Source of the DNA: Tritrichomonas musculus
Lineage: Eukaryota > Parabasalia > Tritrichomonadida > Tritrichomonadidae
NCBI GenBank assembly: GCA_039105265.1
Contig: JAPFFF010000010.1
Coordinates: forward strand, 3,286,001 to 3,350,000
Direction of reading: 5' to 3'
DNA length: 64,000 nucleotides
This document shows, one piece after another, positions 49,486 through 60,216 of the stretch. The first letter of the stretch is position 1. Each line of letters begins with the position of its first letter. Both the position numbers and the translations under genes were made by a program. The notes beneath the pieces are model-generated. The model searched no databases. It was given only the letters and a program-made list of their open reading frames with translations, and was not told where the DNA came from.

Positions 49486-51105
49486 AACTATCTCAAAAAG
49501 TCAATGAATTAACTGAAAAAGAAAACCAATCAGAAGAAAATGAAAATGGACCAATGACTTTGACGTAATCAATAATTTCAGAATTGATTCAAAATGAAAA
49601 AATATGCATTCATTCTAGAAAATATTCCAATTATTTAAAAGATATTTGCTTTCTTTTATTAATTCAAATACTACTTATGCATTACTCAGAAAATTTTTAC
49701 TTTTGCCACATCCTGGCCATCTAAGAAAAGTTTATCGTTATACCATGAAAGAAAAAAAACAAAATTTATTAAATAAAAATCAAATTGAATTTTTGCTCAA
49801 AGAATTACATAATGAATTAACCAAAGAAGAAAAAAAGCCAATAGTTGCTGAATTAGCCTTCGATGCTGCGACATTTGACCCTCATGATAATGGATCAACT
49901 AGAATAATAGTATTCAATGCACAAACATTAGAAGGTGAGAATAAAACTAAAGTTATTTATGTTGAAAAAAAAAAAAAAAAATGGTAAAGCAGATAAAATA
50001 ACGATAACTGAAATAGTAAATGATATTGAATCATCTGGGGAAAAAGCAAATATTTTGTTTCGGTTTGTTGCAATGGATGGAGATTCAGCCTCAAATCAAC
50101 TCCACCTTGATTTTAATAAATATTTTAATAGTTTTAAAGGTAAATTTAACGAGGATTTTCTAGAATATGTAGGAAAATACCCGAAACCAATTCCAATCTC
50201 TGACTGGCTGCACCTTTTAAAAAATTTAAGAACAAGAATAAATGAAAATAAAATAATTTTATTTAAAGGATCTGATGTCATAACAATGCAAAAAATAGGT
50301 GAATTTCTTGAACTCGAAGATGCGGTTATGAATTCTAGAGGAAGGCCGACTATGAGGGATGACTTGGCTCTCAGATTAATTAATGATAAAAACATTTCTG
50401 TTCTTGGCAACAACGAACAATACTGTGGCCTTAAATTAATGGTTCCATGTGTTTTATTTACGATTATTTTACAATCCGAAAATTTATCAGTTGAAGCACG
50501 CAAAAAATGGTGTCTATTATCTTTTGAAATAATAACTCAAGTTTCAAAAGAATCTCAAAAACTTCCACATCAAAGATCAGAATATACGGACAATGTGGCA
50601 TATTTAATAAATATGATGTAAATAAGAACTTTGAATATCATAATCGGTGTGGCTTATGCTTTGAAAGACTATGGAGATGGAATTATGACCTCGAGATTAG
50701 GGACACACATTGTAGAATTTATATTCGGTCGAATGGGAAATGGATGCCAAGGTTTTGACTTGCTTGATCAGTGCATATATCAATTAGTGAAAGAGCAAAT
50801 TACAAAAGAAATTTTGGAAAAATTTAATAAAGAGGAAGTTCCTGTTTCAGGGAGATCTCATCCAGGAGGTTCTTGTTTCTGCCAAAAATGGAATGTTGAA
50901 TATAAAAAAGAAAATTGACTTTAACCAAATTACTAATGAGTGTATTGAATTAATTCATCACAAAATTTCATATTCTGGTACAAATTTAAAACAATTAATA
51001 ACATTTTTATCAGAAGTAACACCAATAAAAATACCAAGCCTTAAAGGATCAATATGTGGTTCAAAAATTACAGCTAGACAAATCAATTATAAAAACAAAA
51101 AATAA
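49486..51105 (+). pseudogene. P-element/THAP9-like transposase remnant
   Basis: Plus-strand open pieces at 49646-49984, 49935-50621, 50631-50918 and 50893-51105 line up as one protein. Recognisable parts are a lead-in (SRKYSNYLKDICFLL, LLRKFLLLPHPGHLRK), a first acidic site in AELAFDAATFDPHD, a central MDGDSASNQLHLDFNKYF, then SDWLHLLKNLRTRI and a late THIVEFIFGRMGNGCQGF. This order matches the RNase-H-like core of P-superfamily transposases, in which the last Glu sits in a (D/E)HxExxFGR-like motif. A run of about 15 A bases near 49968 coincides with one frame change, and stops or shifts separate the later pieces. The element is inactive. No terminal repeats were found. It is followed by a T-rich run (51112-51158). 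Confidence 0.72.
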
Positions 51106-51333
51106 ATCATTTTTATTTTTTATTTTTATTTTTATTTTTTTTTTTTTTTTTTTTTTTAGAAAGGAGTATCAATTTACCAAAATTTCAAAATTTTTAATTA
51201 TGTCTTCTAAATAAGAAAAATATATTCAATATTATATAATAAATAAAATATAAATACAACTCAAACAAATCTATAGTAGAGGAAGAAAGATAAATATGAA
51301 AATAAGAAATTCATTGAAAAATATAAACTTTTT

Positions 51334-52788
51334 GTGAAATTGGTAAATCTCTCAAATGGTCCACTTTTTGAACTTTCTTCCTCTCAATATTCCAAAAAAA
51401 TTTCTTTTGGTAAGATGCCCTCAAAAAGTGAAAAAATTGAATTAATTAAAAAAATGAGAAATAAAAGTTAAATTTTTATTAAATTTAGAGTATATCACTG
51501 ATTTGAAGGCCAGCATTATCTTGATCTCTATCGACATATAATAAATAAGCCTCGCTCAGCCACCTTCCATGAGTTTTTATGGTTGCAGGATCAATATGAT
51601 TTTGAGATGCCAAAGTTGCTCCACCTCTCCTAAAAGAATGCCACGAGTACAATTTTGTATCTAATCCTAATTGTTGTAACATCATATTGAGTTTTCTTCT
51701 AATATAATCTTCAGTGATGTCTACAATTTTATCATTATCATTTAAATTCGATAGAAAACCAATAAAATTGAGAGGATGATAAATTTTTTTATTGTTGTTG
51801 TATAAATATGTTGTAATACCACGTCCTATTTGATCTGTTTTTGAGTATCTGATATTTAGTATTAATTTGTTTTTTGAGGTATCGTAAATAACATCTTTTT
51901 TGCGTAAATTTAATAATTCTGAGATTCTTAAAAATGCGTAAAACGATAGAGTCATATAAAACATCATTTATATATTTTCAATTTGAGTCATATCAGTAAT
52001 TTGTAAATATTGAATAAAAAACTCTGGTTTAAAAGCAAGTTTAGCAAAAGGTGATGAATCTTCTTTATAAGCTCTCTGAAGACCCCTCTTGAACTTTTTG
52101 AATTCATTAGATAATGTTAAATTTGGCAAATCATTCGATCGAAAATAAAAAGATAAAACAGTTATATAAGATAATAATGTGTTTAATGTGATTCCTTGTT
52201 TTGATTGATAAGTGATAAAAACTTTTAAATGATCAATTGTTATCGGATATGGATCTTTATTGAAAAATTTCATTATTCGTTCATAGGCTTGGATGCTATA
52301 GTTGTATGCGCTTCTTGATGTTTCGGCTATTGATTGTGCAGTAAATTATTCTGATTCTTGTAAATATTGTTCATAATTAGATGTATTTTCTTTTTGATTT
52401 TCGTTATGTAGTGGTTGTTGAGTATTTAATGACATTTGATTTGGAATTTGAGGTACATTTTGCTGATAATTATTAACAATGGTTTGATTTTGGAATTGAA
52501 AATTAAACATATTGGCTTGTTGAAAAGCATTTGGTGAGAAAATTGCTCCATAATTTTGAGGTTGTCCATTTGAATTCGGGTAAGCATTAGGATTTCGGCC
52601 AAACATAGATTTTTTTTTTGTGAAGAACAATAGATAGTTCAAGATATTATCTTAAAAAGTTATTTTTCTGATTATTTTTTATTCAATTTTTTCACTTTTT
52701 GAGGGCATCTGACCAAAAGAAATTTTTTTGGAATATTTGAGAGGAAGGTTCAAAAAGTGTCTACATTTGAGAGATTTGGACATTTCAC
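51334..52788. mobile_element. Tyrosine-recombinase element with terminal inverted repeats, 1455 bp
   Basis: About 110 bp at each end form imperfect inverted repeats. Shared ordered blocks include GTGAAAT, AAATCTCTCAAATG, CACTTTTTGAAC, TTCCAAAAAAATTTCTTTTG and GATGCCCTCAAAAAGTGAAA (51334-51450 and about 52665-52788). The only gene inside is a minus-strand tyrosine recombinase. No DDE transposase, reverse transcriptase or capsid gene is present. A strong hairpin sits just outside the right end. It could be a Crypton-like element that acquired inverted repeats, or a lineage of its own. A target duplication is not evident. Confidence 0.75.
51485..52606 (-). pseudogene. Tyrosine recombinase, one frame with two in-frame stops
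   Basis: From the ATG at 52606 (MFGRNPNAYPNSN) a single frame runs to 51485, about 373 codons, crossed by two TAA codons (52346-52348 and 51968-51970) and no frameshift. The first 90 residues are Asn/Gln/Pro-rich. A SAM-like core-binding part follows (DPYPITIDHLKVFITYQ), then a catalytic domain with Arg in FLRISELL, Lys in RYSKTD, His-x-x-Arg in SWHSFRRGG, HGRW and the nucleophile Tyr in LLYVDRD. All hallmark residues are present. The two stops could be recent damage or read-through/short exons; I favour damage. Confidence 0.8.
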
Positions 52789-52791
52789 TCC

Positions 52792-52824
52792 GCACTTTTT
52801 GAGAGCGAAGCTCTCAAAAAGTGC
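52792..52824. repeat. Hairpin with GCGAAGC tip next to the recombinase element
   Basis: A perfect 15-bp stem (GCACTTTTTGAGAGC and its complement) closes on GAA. It starts three bases beyond the right inverted repeat of the tyrosine-recombinase element. The stem core matches the hairpins at 33553 and 33670 and also matches the CACTTTTTGA block within the element's own inverted repeat. Confidence 0.95.
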
Positions 52825-52850
52825 TACGTGATATTTCCAAAATTAATTTA

Positions 52851-53240
52851 CAGTAAGGTTGTAAAATTCAAAAACGTCTCAAAAGAGGAAAATCTACTTT
52901 TTCATAGAAAACGATTAAAATGAATTTAAAATAAAATTCAAAATAACGAATTTAATTCAAATTTGGATTTTCCTTTATAGCGTTGCAAAAATGGAAAATC
53001 CACTTTTTGAATGATGCTCATTTTTTCAAATAGAGATAGGAAAGCACTATTTGATGAATATAATGTCGCAAACAGTTGTGTGATAAACTTAATCATGGAA
53101 ATATTATTTCTTAAAATGGTAGGTTTAAACAAGATTTTCTCTCTATTTCTTTATTTCTTTCATTTTTATTAATGAAAATTTTTTTCTCAAAAAGTCGATT
53201 TTCCTATTTTGAAACGTTTTCCAATTTTGAAACCTTACTG
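52851..53240. mobile_element. TA-flanked MITE, 390 bp, CAGTAAGG ends
   Basis: The ends are imperfect inverted repeats of about 48 bp starting CAGTAAGGTT, with further shared blocks AAAACGT(C/T)TCAAAA and AGGAAAATC. TA lies on both sides (52849-52850 and 53241-53242), the target duplication of Tc1/mariner elements, and CAGT is a common end for that superfamily. No gene is inside. Confidence 0.75.
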
Positions 53241-54491
53241 TACCAAAATTATATTGCATTGATAAATATAACGATTTCACTTTATTTTTTATAATTTAAA
53301 TAAAAATTCATGTTTTATGCACATTAACAAACAAAATTAAATATATATTTATTAAAAAAATAATGATAAATATTATTAATTTAAAGATAATCAATATATT
53401 AAAAATATCGAAAAATACGTTTTTGTATAATGATTTTATTTGCTCAAATAATTACAAAAAAAGCTTAAACATATGATATTTATAATATTTATTTGAATTT
53501 AAAGTGAAAATTAAAGATCCTGCTGTCAAGCAACGTTCACAAATTGCCGATTTGATATCAGGATGAAAAATAAATTAATTAATCTTTTTCAAAAAATTTA
53601 CTCATAAAGAACTTCAATTTTGAAATTTCAGTTTTAATCCTTCGTTAAATGCCTCGGGATTTGATAAAATTGAATGAATAAAAAAAATCAATATGTTTTT
53701 GATTATACATAATCTACTGAAAATTCATAGAACAAATTTTAATGCAATTTTTTGAATTTAGGACAATTTAGACATTCTTCAATTTTATCTACTAAAATCT
53801 GTTCCATACGTATTTCAAATACATTTTGTGCAATTTAATTCAAAATTATTGAGATAATATGATTAAGATTAAATATCTTGAAAATATAATAATAATAATC
53901 ATCTGTTATTTAAATATTTCCACTATTGAAAAAAATTAAAAAAGAGCGAATATTTTGTTCGTCAGTTTTTTAAACTTTGCAATGATATCCCAATATATTT
54001 TTCATTCACTTTTTTTATTTTGCTTATTCTTGAAAGAGAACAAATTGCTTTATCAAAATCTCATTCACCTTCATAATGATAAAAGATTTTTTTAAATAAT
54101 TCAATTTAGATGACACTCAAAATGCATTCAGAAATAAATTAATGATTATATTTTATTGAATAATTTGAGAACAACTGAATTTGATTGAATAAAAGTTGAA
54201 CTCTATTCAGAAAAATTGAGTAAATTTGAAAGCATTTCATCAAATCAAAAGATTATTTTTTTGATCATACAATAAACCATATAAAATCACCAATACTTGG
54301 ATAATGTTAAAATGTAAAATTTTTTCTATTTCAAAAACAATCAATAATTATTCAATTCCAGCGGATAAATATTGAATAAATTGAATACTTTTTAGTGAAA
54401 ATTGAATCAAAAGTTGGTATTGTAACTTTTTAATGATATATAAAATTAATTTGTAAAGAATAATATTTTTATTTATTTTGAAATTTTTCAA
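53241..54491. other. AT-rich spacer
   Basis: No gene is visible. The region holds the second copy of a 41-bp direct repeat at 53844-53884. The start codon of the next gene follows an AT-rich leader; no initiator can be picked with confidence. Confidence 0.4.
53844..53884. repeat. 41-bp direct repeat, copy 2
   Basis: Exact direct copy of 49229-49269, 4.6 kb apart; similarity fades within a few bases on both sides. Confidence 0.93.
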
Positions 54492-55508
54492 ATGTCATCC
54501 TTCCCATTAGAGGAACAATTGAATGATGAATCTCAAGCATCAGAAGGATCATCTTCGGTTAATATACCTATACTTATAGTTGGGATTTTTATTTTTTTAC
54601 TCGCTTTTCTCGATATGATAATAATGTATGTTATTCCTAATAATAGAATTAGGGAAAATAAAAGAAAATTGCCTAATGCAGATTTTAAAAAGCCTAATAT
54701 TGGAATCATTATTGTTCATTTTCTTTTGCATGGATTGATCATGTTAATCGGAATTTTCACTATATTATACAGTTTAGGCGATATTAGTGGCATTAATCAC
54801 CGTCAAGTATTTGTTGGATTAATTGTAGTTTGTGTCTTAACCTTATTTTGTTGGGTCATTCAAATTGCTGTTGATTTTTCAAAGACAACTGATGTAAAAT
54901 CGCAAATGACGATTCAAGCACTAAAAACATTAATAAGCACAACACCTCCAATTGATTTTGCATTTGTTTATACTCAAGATACAGTTCAAGTATATGATTG
55001 TTCAGATCATTCATCATCCCATTGCCAAACTAAAACGTATACTTGTTATTCAAAAACTGGTGTTACAATTCCAATTGATTCAAAAATAAATTCGCAGATT
55101 TACGATTTCAAAGATACTCCCGAAATGTTTTATTTTACTTATAATCACGTTTTAAATATGAGTACCATATTTAAAGCTCAATTTGATGCTATTATGACTA
55201 ATATAAGGGATTGTGACAAACAAAATAAAAAAGTTATTGATTATTATCCAATGAATACTGCAACTTACATTGTATCAAAAGAAAAAATTCCAACCTATTT
55301 GAAAAAATCCACAAAAATAGCCTCAATTATTCTTGGTGTTGGAATTTATTATGAATTAAGCTCTAAATCAGTCCCATATATCACATATAATCAAAATATT
55401 GATGTTGAGGTTGTTGACAATGTAAATTATAATAATATTTTCACAGAAAATAATTGTCAAAGTTTGGGAGAATGTTCAAGGTTCAACAAAAAACCAACTC
55501 CTCAGTAA
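54492..55508 (+). CDS. Three-pass membrane protein of unknown family
   Basis: The ATG (MSSFPLEEQLNDESQ) gives 338 residues. An acidic, Ser-rich N-terminus of about 23 residues is followed by three strong hydrophobic segments at about 24-50, 71-97 and 107-128. A domain of about 200 residues then carries four Cys within about 20 residues (YDCSDHSSSHCQTKTYTC). There is no cleavable signal peptide. By charge, the C-terminal domain is probably extracytoplasmic, where the Cys could pair (inference). It converges with the small gene at 55669-55914. I do not recognise the family; it may be lineage-specific. Confidence 0.75.
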   Translation: MSSFPLEEQLNDESQASEGSSSVNIPILIVGIFIFLLAFLDMIIMYVIPNNRIRENKRKLPNADFKKPNIGIIIVHFLLHGLIMLIGIFTILYSLGDISGINHRQVFVGLIVVCVLTLFCWVIQIAVDFSKTTDVKSQMTIQALKTLISTTPPIDFAFVYTQDTVQVYDCSDHSSSHCQTKTYTCYSKTGVTIPIDSKINSQIYDFKDTPEMFYFTYNHVLNMSTIFKAQFDAIMTNIRDCDKQNKKVIDYYPMNTATYIVSKEKIPTYLKKSTKIASIILGVGIYYELSSKSVPYITYNQNIDVEVVDNVNYNNIFTENNCQSLGECSRFNKKPTPQ

Positions 55509-55668
55509 ACGAAAATATTTTATGATTAAATTAAAAATCTGATTTAATTATTTTTTTTTTTTCCATCATAATAATTATGAAAGTAAAAGAAAAATATAAG
55601 CCAAAATAAACCTAAAACCCGAATATTTATTAAAATAAATAAATAAATAAAAATTAATAATTCAATTA

Positions 55669-55914
55669 TTATAATAAAATTGATTCGTTTGAATTTGAGG
55701 CTTCATTCATAATATAAAAATGTATTTCAAGAGGATTAATAAGCGCATTTCTTCGACGAGAAGATATTCTGCTTAAATTACTTTTTGATGTCATGGAACT
55801 CAGTACTTTAATATGAGGAACTGCTCTTCTTTTTTCAAAACGGAGCTGATTTAGGACACTTGGATCTAATGCTGATACTTTTTGTTGAAGTTTATTTTCG
55901 ATTTCAAACTGCAT
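55669..55914 (-). CDS. Small basic protein, hypothetical
   Basis: The ATG at 55914 (MQFEIENKLQQKVSAL) opens 81 codons. The protein is Arg/Ser-rich in the middle (SRISSRRRNAL) and has no membrane segment or known motif. It lies tail-to-tail with the membrane protein gene, 160 bp away. Composition is protein-like and the frame is longer than expected by chance in such AT-rich spacer, but it could still be spurious. Confidence 0.4.
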   Translation of the reverse strand: MQFEIENKLQQKVSALDPSVLNQLRFEKRRAVPHIKVLSSMTSKSNLSRISSRRRNALINPLEIHFYIMNEASNSNESILL

Positions 55915-56873
55915 TGATGAGCAAAAATTAAAAATGAAATGATAAAATTTTATATGAAATCAAATTCTGAACACTTTATTTTTTCAATTGATGGCCTTTT
56001 CAAAAAATAACCAATCAAAAACTGAACAAAAGAAATTGTTAATATATTGTTAGTTAAATCAATATATAATTTTATTAAATATTATTTATAATAATAAATA
56101 ATTATTACATTTAATTATTTATAAAAGTTTCTTTATACAGTTTTTTCAACAAATATTTATTTATATTATATTTGAATCAATTCAATATTTGATAAATTAT
56201 ACTTTTATTTTTTGAATGACTTTGAATACAATAAAAATCTCGAATATTTCTCAATTTTATTATTAAAATTTTCATCATCGTTAGATTATTTGTAAATATT
56301 TATAATTATTGTAAATCTTGATAAAAATTTTGCAAGTATCTGCAACCAAGAATTATATTTAAAACCAGAATTAATAATATTTTAATTTCAATACTAAAGT
56401 TTTTCTTTTTTTTTTCTTGAAGGATAATAAAATGCTCAATAAATTAAGTAATATTTCTTTTATTAGTAGTGAAATTGCAAAAAAAAATTGAAATAAAAAT
56501 CATGATTTGATATAGAAATATAAAAATTAATATATATGATATATTTCAAAAATAATTTGAAGTAGATAAATATAAATTTGCAAAATATAATAGAAATACT
56601 GATTGAAATAGAATATAATTTACCGATTTAAAGTTAAAGCAATCATTTGGTTACTGTAACATAAATATATCTGATAGATATCATAATTTTCTCATTAAGT
56701 AGAGATTTTAAAAAATAAGCAATAATTTTAATTTTTTTTTTTCTTTTAAAATATAGGAAAATTTAAAAACAAAAATAATAGAATTTTGAAATAAAGATAT
56801 ATTATAAAGTGAAAGATAAAAAAAAGTTTGTTATTAAACATAATATATCATAATAAAAAAATTCCCAAAAGAA
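55915..56873. other. AT-rich spacer
   Basis: I see no gene, repeat or clear signal in this stretch. Confidence 0.4.
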
Positions 56874-57841
56874 TTAAACAATATTATTATTTTTTCTGCC
56901 ATTTAGAATTGATACTTTGTTCTCTCTCTCATCTAAAGATTTCTCATGTGATGAAACTAAATTTGTTGATTGTAATACTTCTGTTAATATAGAATACAGT
57001 TCCTTAAATTCAAAATTCAATCCTTTGTTGAGTATCATAAAAACAGGATTAGTATTTGCAAATTTTGACGAATAAATTGTAATAACGGATTTATTTGGAT
57101 CAAATTCATATTCATATCCTTCTTCAACAACTTGATGACCTCGAATAATTATAGATAAATTGTTTTCTTCTAAAAATTTAAGAGCTGGCTCGAGTCCCCA
57201 AATATTTGGGGATCCGACCAAAGCAAATCGCAAAATAGTCCATTTTCTGGAATTTCGCAAAATCGATTAATATCTTTGATATCTTTAATTGAATGAAGTT
57301 CTTTCGATATTCCCGCATGGATGCAAAATGCTTTTTTATCAACAATTGCACAAAGTGGCATACAATCAAATACTTCACAGAAATATTCTGTAAAATCTAT
57401 TAATAATTTATTTTTGCACTCTTCTGAAAATCCATAAATACTCGCCATTGATCGAGATTCATGATTACCTCTTAGTAAAATTAAATGCATTGGATATGTT
57501 AATTTCAACATGAATAAAAGACAAATAACTTCTAATGAATTTTCACCTCGATCAATATAGTCTCCTAGAAAAATGTATCTTTGATTTGATGGAATTCCTC
57601 CAAGCTTGAAAACTGTAATTAAATCATCAAATTGTCCGTGAATATCACCAACAATATCTGTAGGGGATCTCGTTTCTATTACATTAGGTTCTTCTTGAAA
57701 AATTTTTTGGACTTGATTACAAAGCCAATGAACAAAAGGTGGATTTATAACTGGTTTCATAATATCAGTATTCATGTCATCTGGAAAATGATCATCTAAT
57801 ATTTTTTTACAAATTAAAACATTTTGCGCTGTTTCGCACAT
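56874..57841 (-). pseudogene. PP1/PP2A-type Ser/Thr phosphatase, frameshifted with internal deletion
   Basis: The ATG at 57841 (MCETAQNVLICKK) starts a PPP-family phosphatase. Metal and catalytic motifs are present: GDIHGQFDD, GDYIDRGEN, RGNHESRSMA and a His in AFCIHAG. After LLWSDPQIFGDSS the frame shifts by one base. The second frame continues with ALKFLEENNLSIIIRGHQVVEEGYEYEF, which includes the RGHQ motif, to the stop at 56874. PPP proteins normally have about 18 more residues between WSDP and this helix, so a small deletion accompanies the shift. The downstream SAPNYC-like loop is also diverged (YSSKFANTNPV). An 18-bp palindrome (TCCCCAAATATTTGGGGA) lies exactly at the break. A real pseudogene is likely; an assembly error is possible. 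Confidence 0.8.
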
Positions 57842-58239
57842 AAAATTTATGTGAAAAAATAATTATTTTATTTATTTTAGATTTCTTTCAAAATTTCTGA
57901 TAAATAAAAAATAAAATTTGATTATTTAATTCATTTTTTCGATGGTTTATGTTATTTATAGAATTTTCAATAGACAGGTATATACTTATGATATTTTGAA
58001 TTCAGCCGCAAATTGTAAATTCAAGCAAAAAATATTTTAATATTACTAAAACTTCAAGAATATTCATTAATTTTTATAATTAGAAACACTTATTTTTTAA
58101 ATAATCATTTTTAAAAATCTTTTATTTTGCAACACTTCAATAAAAACAGTTAATACTGTATTAAAAACTTTAATTTGAATATAATTAACTTAATAATGCA
58201 TATTTTATAAAATATATAATTTTTTTATATAAAATATAT
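57842..58239. other. AT-rich spacer
   Basis: Upstream region of the phosphatase copy; nothing else is visible. Confidence 0.4.
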
Positions 58240-58241
58240 TA

Positions 58242-60013
58242 GAGATCGGCGAAAAAGGAATTTCCATATTTACAAAACTTTTTCATATCATTAAGATCCA
58301 TATGTTTTAAAAATCCATTTTTTTTCGAAAAGAAAAAGGTTTGTCTGTAAAAACATTTTTTTGTGAAATAATTTTTTCGTTTAAAAAATTTGTTTTCTTT
58401 TTAAAAATGTGTAGGCTTTCTACAAGTTTTTTATTTTTATGGTATATTTAAATAAAGCATATATAATTAAATAATAATTGATAGGAACTATTTTTCAAAT
58501 ATAAAAGATAAAGTTTAAAATCGACTTTTTTAATTTGAAAAAAATTGAATGGTATTTTTATTTATTTTTATTATTTCAATAGAAATTGAATGAAAAATCA
58601 ATGAATTTTCATTCTTTTGATTTAATAATTTTTAATCAATTATCTATGATATATTTATAGTTTAAATATATAATTTTTATTAGCTAATTTTACACTTGAC
58701 CGTTTATTATTTCATTTGGCGTCATAGGAAATTGAATCATTCCGTTTATTAATTCAACTTTTTCAATATAAATTCTCAACTAAACTTTATCTTTAGAGTT
58801 AGAAATAAACAAATGATATCAAATTGTAGCTTGGACGATGGAGAATATAATATATCAAAAATATATCTCTAGGTCTATTGTAAATTGTGATATATCAGTT
58901 TTAATATTTGTTTCAACTTTTTTGGAAGAAATCCTTTTCGGAAGCATATTTTAATTAAAATATTATTATACATATCTATATATCAATCTAAAAATTATTC
59001 CAAACCACAATTACATAAACTTGATTTTGTGATATTGGAAATAATGATGCAGAAAAAAAGTTCGTGAATAATAGATATTATGTGTTCTAATTAAGATAAA
59101 ATAAATATGTATTGTGTATACAATTTCATATTTTAAATTTATTGAATATTTCTAAAAATTAATCGAAAAAAATGCACTTTTTAATATCAAAAAAATGAGT
59201 AGCCTACATATTTTTAAAATGAAAAATACTTCTTAAAATGATCTTTTTTTTGCGAAATAATTTTCTTTTTTCAAAACACCAAGTCTTTTTTATATGAACA
59301 ATTTTTTTTAATATAGATTTTCTTTTAAAAAAAACAAGATCTTATAAATATATTATTTGATTTTGATTTTTGAATACGTTATTTATTCATATTAAAAAAA
59401 AAAACGTTATAATTGGTGGAAAAAACTACATTTTGAGGACAAAACTATTATTTTCATTCCCGATTTAAACTGTCTGCATCAAAAGCATCATTTAACAAGA
59501 TTGAAAAGTGCCTCACAGCTTAATGAAGCAAATGATATTTTCTATATCATTCGAATGCTTCAAATTTTGAATATAGTTTGATCATAAGCAATGATTACGA
59601 GTACTTTATAATTTATACATAAAATATCATTCTTTATGATTTGAATAATATCTAAATATATGTTTTTATTAAATAATTCTTTGAAATTCTTGTTAACTAA
59701 ATTTTTTCTATCAATTTATATTTCGAAAGGAATTTATGATTTTAATTAAATTTTTTATTTGAAATGATCGAAACTTATTGATATGATTTTACTTTTTGCA
59801 CACACAAAAACTTTTCGCAAAGAAGCTTTTTTTTTATAAAAAAAAAATATTCAAAAATAAACCTTTTTATAAAAAAGTCACTTTTTTTTTAAAAAACAAT
59901 TTTTTTTCGAAAAAGTGTATGCTTTCAGATATAACTTATACACATCAAAATAAATATGTTTTATAAATATAATTCTTTATTTTCAAAAAGGAAATCCCTT
60001 TTTCTCCGAGCTC
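58242..60013. mobile_element. TA-flanked non-coding element, 1772 bp, GAG ends
   Basis: The ends are 24-bp imperfect inverted repeats: GAGATCGGCGAAAAAGGAAT on the left and, read inward, GAGCTCGGAGAAAAAGGGAT on the right. TA sits at both borders (58240-58241 and 60014-60015). ATT on each side would also fit a 3-bp duplication. No gene lies inside; internal sequence is rich in A and T runs. A copy of a diverged dispersed repeat is at 58693-58866. Confidence 0.65.
58693..58866. repeat. Diverged dispersed repeat, copy B
   Basis: Related to 31743-31905 in the same orientation, with the same order of short conserved blocks. It lies within the TA-flanked element 58242-60013, so the other copy may mark an older relative of that element. 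Confidence 0.6.
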
Positions 60014-60216
60014 TATTGATAATAAAAAAAATATGTGGTCAAACTTGTACGAGAAATTAGTTTATTTAACCTTTTTAAATTTAAAATGAATATCAAGTCA
60101 TTTTAATTAAAAATTATCTAAATAGATATGATATGTAGAGAACCTTAAACAGAATCACTGATTTAAGTCATTTTTATCTCTAGTTTTCATGTTGTTTGTT
60201 TCCTGATCTTTCACGT

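Noticed and set aside
51334-53240. Tyrosine recombinase plus inverted repeats as part of a Polinton or other virus-like element
   Set aside because: No polymerase B, capsid, packaging ATPase or protease gene is visible, and the unit is only about 1.5 kb.
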